NCBI RefSeq assembly: GCF_016785085.1
Contig: NZ_JAENHO010000005.1
Coordinates: 248,001 to 312,000 of the forward strand
Direction of reading: 5' to 3'
DNA from: Paractinoplanes lichenicola
GTDB taxonomy: Bacteria; Actinomycetota; Actinomycetes; Mycobacteriales; Micromonosporaceae
Length of the DNA stretch: 64,000 nucleotides
Below, in pieces: positions 16,318 to 24,113 of this stretch. The translations under genes were made by a program, and so were the position numbers. Positions within the stretch are counted from its first letter, which is position 1, and the number at the start of each line of letters is the position of its first letter. The notes under the pieces were generated by a model. It had not been told where the DNA came from. It did not search any database and saw only the letters and a program-made list of their open reading frames with translations.

Positions 16318-18552
16318 GTGACCACCCCGCAGAATCTCGACGAGCGCTTCCGAAACGCTGTGTCGGCCCTGCCTCTCCCGGAGGGCCGTCGCGCACCCGG
16401 CGACGCCGTCCGCGACGGAACCACCCTGACCGGCGCCCGTGCCCTCGAGTTGTTCGACGCCCAGCTGGCCAGCCGCCACCTCGACCTCGCGGCCCGCTGG
16501 CTGCGCAGCTTCAACGAGGGCTTCTACACCATCGGGTCGTCCGGCCACGAGGGCAACGCCGCCGTGGCCGCGGCGCTGCTGCCGACCGACCCGGCCCTGC
16601 TGCACTACCGGTCGGCCGCGTTCTTCAGCGCCCGCGCCAAGAGCCTGCCCGACGCCGCCCGTGACGTGCTGCGCGGCGTGGTCGCCTCGGCCCACGAGCC
16701 CATCGCCGGCGGCCGGCACAAGGTCTTCGGCAGCGCCGACCTCAACATCGTCCCGACGACCTCGACCGTGGGCTCCCACCTGCCTCGGGCCGTGGGGCTG
16801 GCCTTCGCGCTGGCCCGCCCGGGCGCCGACGGCCGGTGGCCGCGCGACGCGATCGCCGTGGCCTCCTTCGGCGACGCCTCGGCCAACCACGCGGCGGCCA
16901 CGGCCGCGCTCAACTCGGCCGGCTGGTTCGAGCACACCGGCGTACCACTGCCGTTGCTGCTGATCTGCGAGGACAACGGGCTCGGCATCAGCGTGCCCAC
17001 GCCCGACGGCTGGCTCGCGGCCATGCTCCGCTCCCGGCCCGGCCTGCGCTATTCGGCGGCCGACGGCTGCGACCTGACCGCCACCTACGACGCGGCGATC
17101 GAGGCCGTGGGCTATGTGCGCCGCGAGCGCCGGCCCGCCGTGCTGCACCTGTCGACCGTACGCCTGATGGGTCACGCGGGCGCCGACGCCGAGGTGGCCT
17201 ATCGGACGGCCGACGAGATCAACCGCGACCTCGAGCGCGACCCGCTGATCGCCACCGCCCGGCTGCTGGTCGAGGCGGGCCTGCTCGGGCCGGAAGAGGT
17301 GATCGGCCGCTACGACGAGGTCGGCTGGCAGGTCCGCAAGGTGGCCGAGGAGGTGCTGGGCGAGCCCAAGCTGGCCAACGTGGCCGAGGTCGTGGCGCCG
17401 CTGGCCCCGCGCCGGCCGCTGCGCGCCGCCCACAAGATCACCGAGGTCGCCACCCGGGCCCTCGGTCCCGGCGCGGCCGCCCGCTCCCGGGCCTTCGGCG
17501 GCAAGCTGCCCGAGCAGACCGGCCCGCTCACGCTCGCACAGACCATCAACGCCACCCTCACCGACGCGCTGGCCTACGAGCCCGGCGCGCTCGTCTTCGG
17601 CGAGGACGTGGGCCGCAAGGGCGGCGTCTACGGCGTCACCAAGCACCTGCAGGAGCGCTTCGGCGACGAGCGGGTCTTCGACACCCTGCTCGACGAGACC
17701 ACGATCCTCGGGCTCGCGCTCGGCGCCGGCCTCGACGGCCTGCTTCCGGTGCCCGAGATCCAATACCTGGCGTACCTGCACAACGCCGAGGACCAGCTGC
17801 GGGGCGAGGCGGCCACGATGTCGTTCTTCTCGTCCGGGGCCTATCGCAACCCCATGGTCGTACGGGTCGCCGGGCTCGCCTACCAGCAGGCGTTCGGCGG
17901 CCACTTCCACAACGACAACTCGGTCGCAGTGCTGCGCGACATCCCCGGCCTGGTGCTGGCCGTGCCCAGCCGGCCCAGCGACGCCGCGCCCATGCTGCGC
18001 TCCTGCCTGGCCTCCGCGGCCTCCGACGGCAGTGTCTGCGTGTTCCTGGAGCCGATCGCGCTCTACCACACGCGCGACCTCTACCAGCAGGGCGACAACG
18101 AGTGGCTCGCCCCGTACAGCGGGCCCGGCGCCTGGACCACCGAGCACGTGCCGATCGGCCGCGCCCGCACCTACCCGCTCGGCAACGCCCAGGACCTGAC
18201 GATCATCACGTACGGGAACGGGCTCCGGATGTCGCTGCGGGTCGCCGCCCAGCTGGCCGAGCAGGGCTACGGATCCCGAGTGGTGGACCTCCGCTGGTTG
18301 AATCCGCTTCCCGTCAACGATCTGGTCCGCGAGGCCGGCGCGACCGGCCGGGTGCTGATCGTCGACGAGACCCGGCGCTCCGGCGGCGTCGGCGAAGGCG
18401 TGCTCGCGGCCCTGGTGGACGGCGGTTTTGTGGGCGCGGCCAGGCGAATCGCCTCGGCCGATTCACTGATTCCGCTGGGTCCGGCAGCACAGCATGTGCT
18501 GGTGGGGGAGGATGCCATCACACAGGGTGCCCGCGCCCTGCTGGCGCGGTAA
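16318..18552 (+). CDS. Fused alpha/beta 2-oxoacid dehydrogenase E1 (branched-chain type)
   Basis: 744 residues joining the E1 alpha-like (about 1-380) and beta-like (about 400-744) parts of a branched-chain 2-oxoacid dehydrogenase in one chain. The alpha half has the thiamine-diphosphate region (SFGDASANHAAATAALN ... ICEDNGLGIS). The beta half has FGEDVGRKGGVYGVTKHL, QYLAYLHNAEDQLRGE and the FEPI-like VFLEPIALY. Fused E1 proteins are known in some bacteria, but separate subunits are commoner. No E2/E3 genes are adjacent, so it must use components made elsewhere. The GTG at 16318 is chosen as the start of the conserved region; an ATG at 16282 is possible. Confidence 0.85.
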   Translation: MTTPQNLDERFRNAVSALPLPEGRRAPGDAVRDGTTLTGARALELFDAQLASRHLDLAARWLRSFNEGFYTIGSSGHEGNAAVAAALLPTDPALLHYRSAAFFSARAKSLPDAARDVLRGVVASAHEPIAGGRHKVFGSADLNIVPTTSTVGSHLPRAVGLAFALARPGADGRWPRDAIAVASFGDASANHAAATAALNSAGWFEHTGVPLPLLLICEDNGLGISVPTPDGWLAAMLRSRPGLRYSAADGCDLTATYDAAIEAVGYVRRERRPAVLHLSTVRLMGHAGADAEVAYRTADEINRDLERDPLIATARLLVEAGLLGPEEVIGRYDEVGWQVRKVAEEVLGEPKLANVAEVVAPLAPRRPLRAAHKITEVATRALGPGAAARSRAFGGKLPEQTGPLTLAQTINATLTDALAYEPGALVFGEDVGRKGGVYGVTKHLQERFGDERVFDTLLDETTILGLALGAGLDGLLPVPEIQYLAYLHNAEDQLRGEAATMSFFSSGAYRNPMVVRVAGLAYQQAFGGHFHNDNSVAVLRDIPGLVLAVPSRPSDAAPMLRSCLASAASDGSVCVFLEPIALYHTRDLYQQGDNEWLAPYSGPGAWTTEHVPIGRARTYPLGNAQDLTIITYGNGLRMSLRVAAQLAEQGYGSRVVDLRWLNPLPVNDLVREAGATGRVLIVDETRRSGGVGEGVLAALVDGGFVGAARRIASADSLIPLGPAAQHVLVGEDAITQGARALLAR

Positions 18553-18556
18553 ATTG

Positions 18557-18602
18557 CCACACACCCGGTGCGCCACTTGCGCCGAGCGCCCTGAGTGTGT
18601 GG
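18557..18602 (+). terminator. Hairpin after the fused E1 gene
   Basis: CCACACAC pairs perfectly with GTGTGTGG across a 30-nt, GC-rich loop, starting 4 bp past the stop codon. It is a plausible terminator separating the E1 gene from the DUF3052 gene. Confidence 0.5.
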
Positions 18603-18651
18603 ACTAACCCGCAGGTTTCTACTTGATTTGACGGCTAGGAGGACTTAGACA

Positions 18652-19083
18652 GTGAGCGCGACCGCTGGTCAGGCCGACGGCGTACGCAGCCTGGCGGACC
18701 GGTTCGGCTTCGAGCCGAACATGGTGGTCATGGAGATGGGCTACGACGACGATGTCGACGAGGACCTCCGTGACACCCTGACCGAACGCGTCGGCGAGTT
18801 GGTCGACGAAGACACCGATGAAGTCGTGGACGCGGTGCTGCTGTGGTATCGCGACGGAGACGGTGACCTTTTCGAGATCCTCACCGACGCCCTGGGCCCC
18901 CTCGCCGACAACGGCGTGGTGTGGCTGCTGACCCCCAAAGCCGGTCGGGACAACCACGTCGAACCGAGCGAGATCAGCGAGTCGGCCCCCACCGCGGGCC
19001 TGCAGCAGACCTCGACGGTCAACGCGGGCAAGGACTGGACCGGCGCCCGGTTGGTCTCCCCCAGGGGTGCCAAGAAGAAGTAG
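18652..19083 (+). CDS. DUF3052-family protein
   Basis: 143 residues, acidic, with the family's LADRFGFEPNMVVMEMGYDD, AVLLWYRDGDGDLFEILTDA, VVWLLTPKAGRDNHVEPSEI and C-terminal TSTVNAGKDWTGARLVSPRG blocks. It matches the M. tuberculosis protein encoded next to ahpE (Rv2239c as I recall it). The function is unknown; conservation beside aceE and AhpE suggests a link to central metabolism or redox control. GTG 18652 follows AGGAGGACTTAGACA. Confidence 0.88.
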   Translation: MSATAGQADGVRSLADRFGFEPNMVVMEMGYDDDVDEDLRDTLTERVGELVDEDTDEVVDAVLLWYRDGDGDLFEILTDALGPLADNGVVWLLTPKAGRDNHVEPSEISESAPTAGLQQTSTVNAGKDWTGARLVSPRGAKKK

Positions 19084-19145
19084 CTCGCTGTGCTCCCCGA
19101 CCGACCGGCGTCCCCTCGGGTGCCGGTCCGGTTAGGGTTGTCCGC

Positions 19146-19604
19146 ATGACTATCCCGGTCGGGGCCACCGCGCCCGAGTTCTCCCTCAAAGACCAGAACA
19201 ACCAGGATGTCCGCCTGGCCGACTTCCACGGCCGCAAAGCGGTCCTGCTGGTCTTCTACCCGTTCACCTTCACGGGCACCTGCCAGGGCGAGCTCACCGA
19301 GATCCGCGACAACCTGCCCGACTACCAGAACGACGCCGTGCAGGTGCTGGCGGTCAGCGTCGACTCCGTCTACGCCCACAAGGTCTGGTCCGTGCAGGAA
19401 GGCTTCGACTTCCCCCTGCTGGCCGACTTCTGGCCGCACGGGGCGGTCGCCCAGGCCTACGGCGTCTTCAACGAGGCCGGCGGCATGGCCAACCGCGGCA
19501 CATACCTCATCGACCGCGACGGCGTGATCCGCTTCGCCGAGATGACCGGCCCCGGCGAGGCCCGCGACCAGAAGGCCTGGCGGGCGGCGCTGACCGACCT
19601 TTAG
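19146..19604 (+). CDS. ahpE: Peroxiredoxin, AhpE type
   Basis: 152 residues. The peroxidatic cysteine is Cys46 in PFTFTGTCQGE (the PxxxTxxC signature, with Thr43), and Arg residues follow at the expected distance. There is no second conserved Cys in the resolving position, as in one-Cys AhpE of M. tuberculosis, which reduces alkyl hydroperoxides and peroxynitrite using mycoredoxin/mycothiol. ATG 19146 fits the family's N-terminus (MTIPVGATAPEFSLKD). The gene sits 62 bp after DUF3052, as in mycobacteria. Confidence 0.9.
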   Translation: MTIPVGATAPEFSLKDQNNQDVRLADFHGRKAVLLVFYPFTFTGTCQGELTEIRDNLPDYQNDAVQVLAVSVDSVYAHKVWSVQEGFDFPLLADFWPHGAVAQAYGVFNEAGGMANRGTYLIDRDGVIRFAEMTGPGEARDQKAWRAALTDL

Positions 19605-19630
19605 GTAGGATGGCGTCTCCGGTTCACACC

Positions 19631-19702
19631 GGGCGCGTAGCTCAGTGGGAGAGCACTCGCCTTACAAGCGAGGGGTCGTAGGTTCGAAACCTACCGCGCC
19701 CA
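19631..19702 (+). tRNA. tRNA-Val (anticodon UAC)
   Basis: A complete cloverleaf. The acceptor stem GGGCGCG pairs with CGCGCCC, the D arm is GCTCAGTGGGAGAGC, and the anticodon arm CTCGC-CTTACAA-GCGAG gives anticodon TAC (codon GTA, valine). The T arm is GTAGG-TTCGAAA-CCTAC and the discriminator is A. The 3' CCA is not encoded. Confidence 0.95.
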
Positions 19703-19754
19703 CGAGTCGAGGCGTCGTGTGTCCGCTGAGAAGCGCGGACCTGACCGACTCGTC

Positions 19755-19974
19755 ATGCCTGCTCAGGGGGCCGAGCCCCCTGAAACCCCACGTTACGGTG
19801 GGCGCGCTCGGCGGCTTGCTTGCGCTTCGTTTCCCGTACGGCCTTCGGCCGCACGCGGCATGACAACCCTCGCCGCGTGATGCCTGCTCCGGGGCCGAGC
19901 CCCCGAAAACCCGACGTTACGGTGGGCGCCCCAGGCGGCCTGCTTGCGCTTCGTTCTCGTACGGCCTCCGGCCG
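19755..19974. repeat. Two imperfect tandem copies of a ~97-bp repeat
   Basis: Copies begin at 19755 and 19880 (period 125 bp). Each starts atgcctgctc, carries a hairpin of the form GGGGC-CGA-GCCCC, then the shared block ACGTTACGGTGGGCGC, then TTGCGCTTCGTT and a second small hairpin around CGTACGGCC. About 80% of the positions match by eye. The copies fill much of the 316-bp gap between tRNA-Val and the next gene. They look like a dispersed, structure-forming repeat of the REP/MITE kind. Confidence 0.65.
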
Positions 19975-20018
19975 TCGGGTTTGTGGGCGCGCAGCGTGCT
20001 GTGGGCTCTCGGTTGTGT

Positions 20019-20795
20019 CTACTGGCTCCCGCTTCCGCAGCCGGCGCCGCACACGGGGCCGATCTCGCCCTCGCCGGCGTGGGTCGGGCCGCCGAAAGGC
20101 GGGCGGCGGCGGATCAGGCGACCGTTGCCCTGCAGATGCATCAGGCAGAGGGTGCCGGGGAGGTCGTGGCAGAGGCCGCGGCCGCCGCAGTCAGCCAAGT
20201 AGCGGTAGCCGCCGGGGATGGCGAGCTGCTGGTCTATTCGGAACAGCAGCGGGAGCGCGCCGGGGGCGCAGTTCTCGTCCTGCCGGGCCAGGCGGAACGT
20301 CTCGGCCAGGGCCGACGGTGGGACGCCGGGAGGGCCACCGCCGACCTCGGCGCGGGCCCAGCCGGCGGGCCCGGAGGAGGGCGCTCCCAAGTCCACCGCC
20401 CCTCCCACGCCGGCGGGCCCTCGTGTGCCTGCGGCGGGACTCGCGGGCAAGGGCGCGGGTGGGGGCAGCACGTGGCCGAAGGCGGTTGTGCAGAACTGGG
20501 CGTACTCGGTGGACTGGTCGGCCAGCTCGTGCCAGAGGGTGGCGGTGATCAGGGACGGCATGGTGGTTTTGGCTCGGGGGTGGCGGGCCGCGAGGCGGAA
20601 CCACTGGCGGGCGGCGGCTTCGACCTGGTCGAGGCCGGATGTGGTGAGGCTGCCGTTCGCGGTGGCCACGCGTTGGCGGGCGGCCGCCGGGAAGCGATAT
20701 GCGTCTATTGCGGCCAACCGGCTCGCGGTGCGCCGCTTGAGGAGGAACTGCGGGCTCATCGTGCGAGCCTGCGCGGCTGTGTAGGCAAGCGTCAT
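20019..20795 (-). CDS. Unknown protein with Cys-rich C-terminus
   Basis: 258 residues starting MTLAYTAAQARTMSPQFLLK. The first ~110 residues are well folded in appearance and contain LITATLWHELADQSTEYAQF, which recalls the WHE...AYxxFC segment of bacterial glycine-rich-domain proteins. A Pro/Gly/Ala-rich linker (about 111-160) follows. The C-terminal part holds several cysteines (CGGRGLC, LPGTLC) and ends CGAGCGSGSQ. No signal peptide or membrane helix is evident. The assignment to the glycine-rich-domain group is tentative. It diverges from the two-gene metalloprotease operon. Confidence 0.6.
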   Translation of the reverse strand: MTLAYTAAQARTMSPQFLLKRRTASRLAAIDAYRFPAAARQRVATANGSLTTSGLDQVEAAARQWFRLAARHPRAKTTMPSLITATLWHELADQSTEYAQFCTTAFGHVLPPPAPLPASPAAGTRGPAGVGGAVDLGAPSSGPAGWARAEVGGGPPGVPPSALAETFRLARQDENCAPGALPLLFRIDQQLAIPGGYRYLADCGGRGLCHDLPGTLCLMHLQGNGRLIRRRPPFGGPTHAGEGEIGPVCGAGCGSGSQ

Positions 20796-20918
20796 CGGAC
20801 GTTCGGCGGGCGGGGCTGTCGGATCGAGGACGCAAGGCTCCCCACCTGCGCCGACGCTGCCAGTCTGCGTGGCACCACCACGAATTTCAGCATCCTGCGA
20901 GGCGCTCGAGAGGCTCCG

Positions 20919-21227
20919 ATGCCCGACATCTCCCCGGATCTTTTCCGGCGCTGGTATCGCTCCTTCGAGGAGGACACCGACGATCAGGCCGTCTACCGCC
21001 CCGGCGACTTCCCGTTCCCGCCCAGCCGGGCGCCGCGGCCCAGCCTGGAGTTCCGGCCGGGCGGCGGCTATCTCGAATACGCCGCGGGGCCGGCCGACCG
21101 GGCCGTGCCGAGCCGGGGCAGTTGGGAGGCCGCGGAGGGTGACGGCGTGCGGGTGCGGGCGGGCGCCGGGAGCCGGGTGCTGCGGATCGTCGCGCACGAC
21201 GCGCAGGTGCTGAAAATCCGTAAATAG
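20919..21227 (+). CDS. Small protein of unknown function ahead of the metalloprotease
   Basis: 102 residues: RRWYRSFEEDTDDQAVYRPG, then FPFPPSRAPRPSLEFRPGGG, and a C-terminal beta-rich part ending ILRIV-like VLRIVAHDAQVLKIRK. This pattern (W-x-R-S-x-E-E-D, VYRP, PPSR, F-R-P-G-G, LKIRK) recurs in small bacterial proteins of unknown function that probably form a lipocalin-like barrel. ATG 20919 is preceded by GAGAGG. It ends 18 bp before the M43 protease start and is certainly in the same operon; a role as inhibitor or chaperone of the protease is speculation. Confidence 0.65.
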   Translation: MPDISPDLFRRWYRSFEEDTDDQAVYRPGDFPFPPSRAPRPSLEFRPGGGYLEYAAGPADRAVPSRGSWEAAEGDGVRVRAGAGSRVLRIVAHDAQVLKIRK

Positions 21228-21245
21228 CGCGAGAGAAGAGGCCCG

Positions 21246-22178
21246 ATGGACAACGCCGACATCGTCGAGACCCCGGCCCGGCGCCGCTGCGGCACCGAGG
21301 ACGTGCACCGTCGCATGCTGAACGAGAGCCTGAACTACCGGCTGAACCGGGCCGCCATCGAGAACCTCGCCTTCGCCTTCGCCACCGGCGAGGAGCAGCC
21401 CGCCCGGGCCGAGGTGGCCACCATCGACGTGGTCGTCCACATCGTGCACTCCACCGACGAGCAGGACCTCTCCGAGGAGCAGATCGACGGTCAGCTCGCC
21501 GTGCTCAACGAGGACTTCCGGGCCACCAACGCCGACGTCAAGAACGTGCCCCCGGTGTGGCAGGGCCTGGTCGCCGACTCGCGGCTGGAGTTTCGCCGGG
21601 CGAGCGTCGACCCGGACGGCAACCCGACCACCGGGGTCACCCGGCGGCGGACCAGCAAGGCCTCCTTCTCGGACAACGACGCGGTCAAGTTCAGCGCCCA
21701 GGGCGGCACCGACGCCTGGCCGGCCGACCGTTACCTGAACATCTGGGTCTGCCGGCTCTCCGGCGGGCTGCTGGGCTACGCGCAGTTCCCGGGCGGGCCG
21801 GCCGAGACCGACGGCGTGGTGATCACCTACACCGGTTTCGGCACGACGGGCACGGCGGCCGCCCCGTTCAACCTCGGGCGCACCACGACCCACGAGATCG
21901 GCCACTGGCTCAACCTGTTCCACATCGGCGGCGACGACGGCACCGGCTGCAGCGGCACCGACTTCGTGGCGGACACCCCCAACCAGGCCGGCCAGAACTT
22001 CGGCACGCCCTCCTTCCCGTCGATCACCTGCAACAACGCGCCGAACGGCGACATGTTCATGAACTACATGGACTACACCGACGACGCGGCGATGTTCATG
22101 TTCACCCACGGGCAGATCCTGCGGGTCGAGGCCTGCCTGGCCGGCCCGCGCCAGAGCCTGCTGACGGCGCACCCGTAA
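21246..22178 (+). CDS. M43-family zinc metalloprotease without signal peptide
   Basis: 310 residues resembling pappalysin/cytophagalysin-type proteases. The zinc site is HEIGHWLNLFH at residues 216-226 (three zinc ligands and catalytic Glu217), and the Met-turn is MNYMDY at 272-277. Paired cysteines (for example Cys235 and Cys262) are typical of the secreted family. The N-terminus MDNADIVETPARRRCGTEDV has no hydrophobic signal, which is unusual because most M43 enzymes are secreted. ATG 21246 follows GAGAAGAGG, and no upstream signal-encoding extension exists in frame. Catalytic residues are complete. Confidence 0.88.
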   Translation: MDNADIVETPARRRCGTEDVHRRMLNESLNYRLNRAAIENLAFAFATGEEQPARAEVATIDVVVHIVHSTDEQDLSEEQIDGQLAVLNEDFRATNADVKNVPPVWQGLVADSRLEFRRASVDPDGNPTTGVTRRRTSKASFSDNDAVKFSAQGGTDAWPADRYLNIWVCRLSGGLLGYAQFPGGPAETDGVVITYTGFGTTGTAAAPFNLGRTTTHEIGHWLNLFHIGGDDGTGCSGTDFVADTPNQAGQNFGTPSFPSITCNNAPNGDMFMNYMDYTDDAAMFMFTHGQILRVEACLAGPRQSLLTAHP

Positions 22179-22241
22179 AGGCGGCACAGCCGTAGAGGCG
22201 GCGCAGCCGTGAAGGCGGCAGAGCCGTAAAGGCGGCAGAGG
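22176..22241 (+). repeat. 17-bp tandem repeat at the stop codon of the M43 gene
   Basis: Three and most of a fourth copy of a unit like TAAAGGCGGCAGAGCCG begin exactly at the protease stop codon. Each unit begins with a stop codon (TAA, TAG, TGA, TAA). Because 17 is not a multiple of 3, the stops fall in all three frames. Confidence 0.8.
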
Positions 22242-22406
22242 ACGGCGCCGGAGGCGAGCACCGGTCGCGGGCACCACGCCCGCCCGCGACCGGGCCCGCC
22301 CCCGGCGTGTCACCACCGGGAACGGCCGTTGGCCGGCGGCCGCTCCCGGCGCGGTGGCGATGTCGTGGGGCCGGGCGCACGGGACGCGCTCGGCCCCACT
22401 CCGTCG

Positions 22407-22943
22407 TCAGCCGGTGGGCCCGCCCGTGGCCGGGCCCGACGGATCGGCCGCCGGCTGCTCGGCGGCGCCGGCCGGGGGCCGCCAGCGGCCACCGGGCGGA
22501 AGCTCGCCCAGGAACTCGAGGCGGGCGCGGATGCCCCCGTTGCTGCGCCCGAACTCGGCCATCAGGTCGCGCTGGCGGGCGCCGGCCCGATAGCGCTCGA
22601 CGAGGCGCTCGTCGTCACCCGGGGCCCAGCGGACGCCCTGGTTGGGGTGGCGGTCGCGCCGGTCGGGCGGCAACCCGGCGGGGGCCGGGGACGGCCGGGC
22701 CTGGGTCATCGCGATCAGGCCGGCCAGGGTGGAGGTGAGCACGTCGGTGAGCGCGGGCAGGTCGGCCGGCGCGATGCCGCCGCTGATCTCGCTCACCACG
22801 TGACCGTCGCTGTCGCTGCTCACGATGCAGAGATCGATGCGGTGGTCGTCGGTCGGGAAGGCGGTCACTTGATAGTCGATCTCGCCGAGCAGCAGGCGGC
22901 GGTCGAGGGTGATCGGGGAGGACTGGAGGGCGGTGTCATTCAT
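22407..22943 (-). CDS. Unknown protein with C-terminal helix-turn-helix-like segment
   Basis: 178 residues. The N-terminal part is beta-rich (LLLGEIDYQVTAFPTDDHRI). The middle, about residues 95-140, contains RWAPGDDERLVERYRAGARQ then DLMAEFGRSNGGIRARLEFL, a short helix-turn-helix pattern often found at the ends of bacterial helicases and UvrD-like proteins. The C-terminus is Pro/Gly/Ala-rich and looks disordered. ATG 22943; an ATG two codons in is also possible. Function is unknown, with a DNA-binding role suggested only by the motif. Confidence 0.6.
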   Translation of the reverse strand: MNDTALQSSPITLDRRLLLGEIDYQVTAFPTDDHRIDLCIVSSDSDGHVVSEISGGIAPADLPALTDVLTSTLAGLIAMTQARPSPAPAGLPPDRRDRHPNQGVRWAPGDDERLVERYRAGARQRDLMAEFGRSNGGIRARLEFLGELPPGGRWRPPAGAAEQPAADPSGPATGGPTG

Positions 22944-22998
22944 GGGAGCGAACCTAGGGCGACCCTCTGACAGTTTTCGGCGCCGGCGGGCGAGCGCC

Positions 22999-23628
22999 TC
23001 AGCCGAGCCGCGCGGCCAGGATCCGTACGCCCGGGCCGTCGATCTCCCCGAGCCCGGCCGCCCGGCCCGTCAGCGCCATCATCAACGCCTCAGCCGGCCC
23101 GCTGACCAGGGCGCCTTCCCCGTACGCCCAGTCCAGATCGGTGCTCTCGAAGCGCAGCCCGGCCAGTCGCCGGCGCGGGGTGAAACCGACCGCCCGGCCC
23201 CCGGTCAGGAAGTCGAGCGAGAGGCGCAGGTGGTCGAGCGCGAGACCGTGCGGCAGCCCGAGCGGGCGGCGCATGTCCTGCCCGTGCACCTGCAGGTCGG
23301 CGAGCTGCCCCGGATAGCCGACGACGGGCGGCCGGAACGGGTTCTCGGCATGCCGGCGCAGGCTGCCCGCCAGGTCGGCCGCGGGGCGCCGGGCGATCTC
23401 GGCGGCGAGCCGGGCGTTGGCCCGATGGATCCGGAATCCACTGCGGAGCAGCGCCGAGAGCGTCAGGCGGCCCGGCGCGTCGACGGCGGCCACCAGGTGC
23501 CCGGCGACCTGGCGCACCGTCCAGCCGGCGCACAGGCTGGGCGTGGCGAGCTGGTCCGGGCTCAGCGACTCGACGAGGTCGGCGACCCGGCGGCGTTCCC
23601 CGGCGATGGCCCTGCGTACGGCGTCCAC
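22999..23628 (-). CDS. Maleylpyruvate isomerase/DinB-like mycothiol-dependent family protein
   Basis: 209 residues from GTG 23628. The N-terminal four-helix region has LSPDQLATPSLCAGWTVRQV followed by AGHLVAA, the metal-binding pattern of MDMPI/DinB proteins (the His after the W-x-V-x-x-V segment, with further His residues at QVHGQDMRRPLG). These actinobacterial proteins use mycothiol or bacillithiol; substrates are mostly unknown. The longer frame begins at a TTG in the repeat-containing region and is unlikely. The C-terminal half resembles the MDMPI C-terminal domain. Confidence 0.75.
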   Translation of the reverse strand: MDAVRRAIAGERRRVADLVESLSPDQLATPSLCAGWTVRQVAGHLVAAVDAPGRLTLSALLRSGFRIHRANARLAAEIARRPAADLAGSLRRHAENPFRPPVVGYPGQLADLQVHGQDMRRPLGLPHGLALDHLRLSLDFLTGGRAVGFTPRRRLAGLRFESTDLDWAYGEGALVSGPAEALMMALTGRAAGLGEIDGPGVRILAARLG

Positions 23629-23700
23629 CCGCAGCAGCCTACGTAAACCCGTCGAGGGACGGCCCGGGCCGGGGCCCACGCTGATTCGTTTCAATAAAGG

Positions 23701-23805
23701 GGAAGCAAGGCGGGGGGAAGCAAGGCGCGGGGAAGCAAGGCGCGGGGAAGCAAGGCGCGGGGAAGCAAGGCGCGGGGAAGCAAGGCGCGGGGAAGCATGG
23801 CGGGG
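23701..23805 (+). repeat. Seven tandem copies of a 15-bp repeat upstream of the barstar gene
   Basis: Unit GGAAGCAAGGCGCGG is repeated seven times. The five central copies are identical; the first and last carry single changes (GGGG end; ATGG in the last). The array ends 15 bp before the barstar start codon, between the promoter-like AATAAAGG at 23692 and the ribosome-binding site. Its 15-bp period keeps reading frame; on the minus strand each unit would read Cys-Phe-Pro-Ala-Pro. Confidence 0.95.
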
Positions 23806-23819
23806 GAGAGGTGGGGTCG

Positions 23820-24113
23820 ATGCGAGTGATCATCGACGGCCGGTTCGTGCTGGACGAGGCGGATCTGCACCGCCGCCTGGCCGGCGCGTTCGGCTACGGC
23901 CCGGCGTACCGGCCGGATCTGGAGTCGCTGCGGGCCCGGCTGACCGCGGGTGACCCGCGGCCGCTGCGGCTGACGCTGACCAACGCGGCGACAGTGCGCC
24001 TGGCGCTGGGCGACGACGCGTTCCGGGCCTTCGTGGCGGCGCTCGAGACGATCGAGGCCGGCGACGCGGGCAAGGGCTGGGACGAGCGGTTCGTCCTCAC
24101 GGTCCTCGACTGA
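23820..24113 (+). CDS. Barstar-family protein (ribonuclease inhibitor-like)
   Basis: 97 residues. The pattern VIIDGRFVLDEADLHRRLAG, FGYGPAYRPDLESLRARLTA and PRPLRLTLTNAATVRLALGD follows barstar: a first strand, helix 1, the loop where family members read YGxNLDAL (here YRPDLESL), and then the parallel sheet. Barstar blocks extracellular ribonucleases of the barnase type while they are still in the cell. No barnase gene is adjacent, so this is an orphan inhibitor or an immunity gene against others. ATG 23820 follows AGAGGTGGGG. The Asn-to-Pro/Asp change in the loop may alter partner choice. Confidence 0.75.
   Translation: MRVIIDGRFVLDEADLHRRLAGAFGYGPAYRPDLESLRARLTAGDPRPLRLTLTNAATVRLALGDDAFRAFVAALETIEAGDAGKGWDERFVLTVLD

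Noticed and set aside
15772..18147. 791-codon minus-strand frame over the fused E1 gene
   Set aside because: Composition is unnatural and it overlaps the YjbQ gene and the E1 gene in antisense.
23701..23805. CRISPR array
   Set aside because: The 15-bp units are directly adjacent with no spacers, and there are no cas genes.
23639..23833. Repeat-encoded Cys-Phe-Pro-Ala-Pro peptide on the minus strand
   Set aside because: The frame has no plausible start or ribosome-binding site and merely reflects the 15-bp period.
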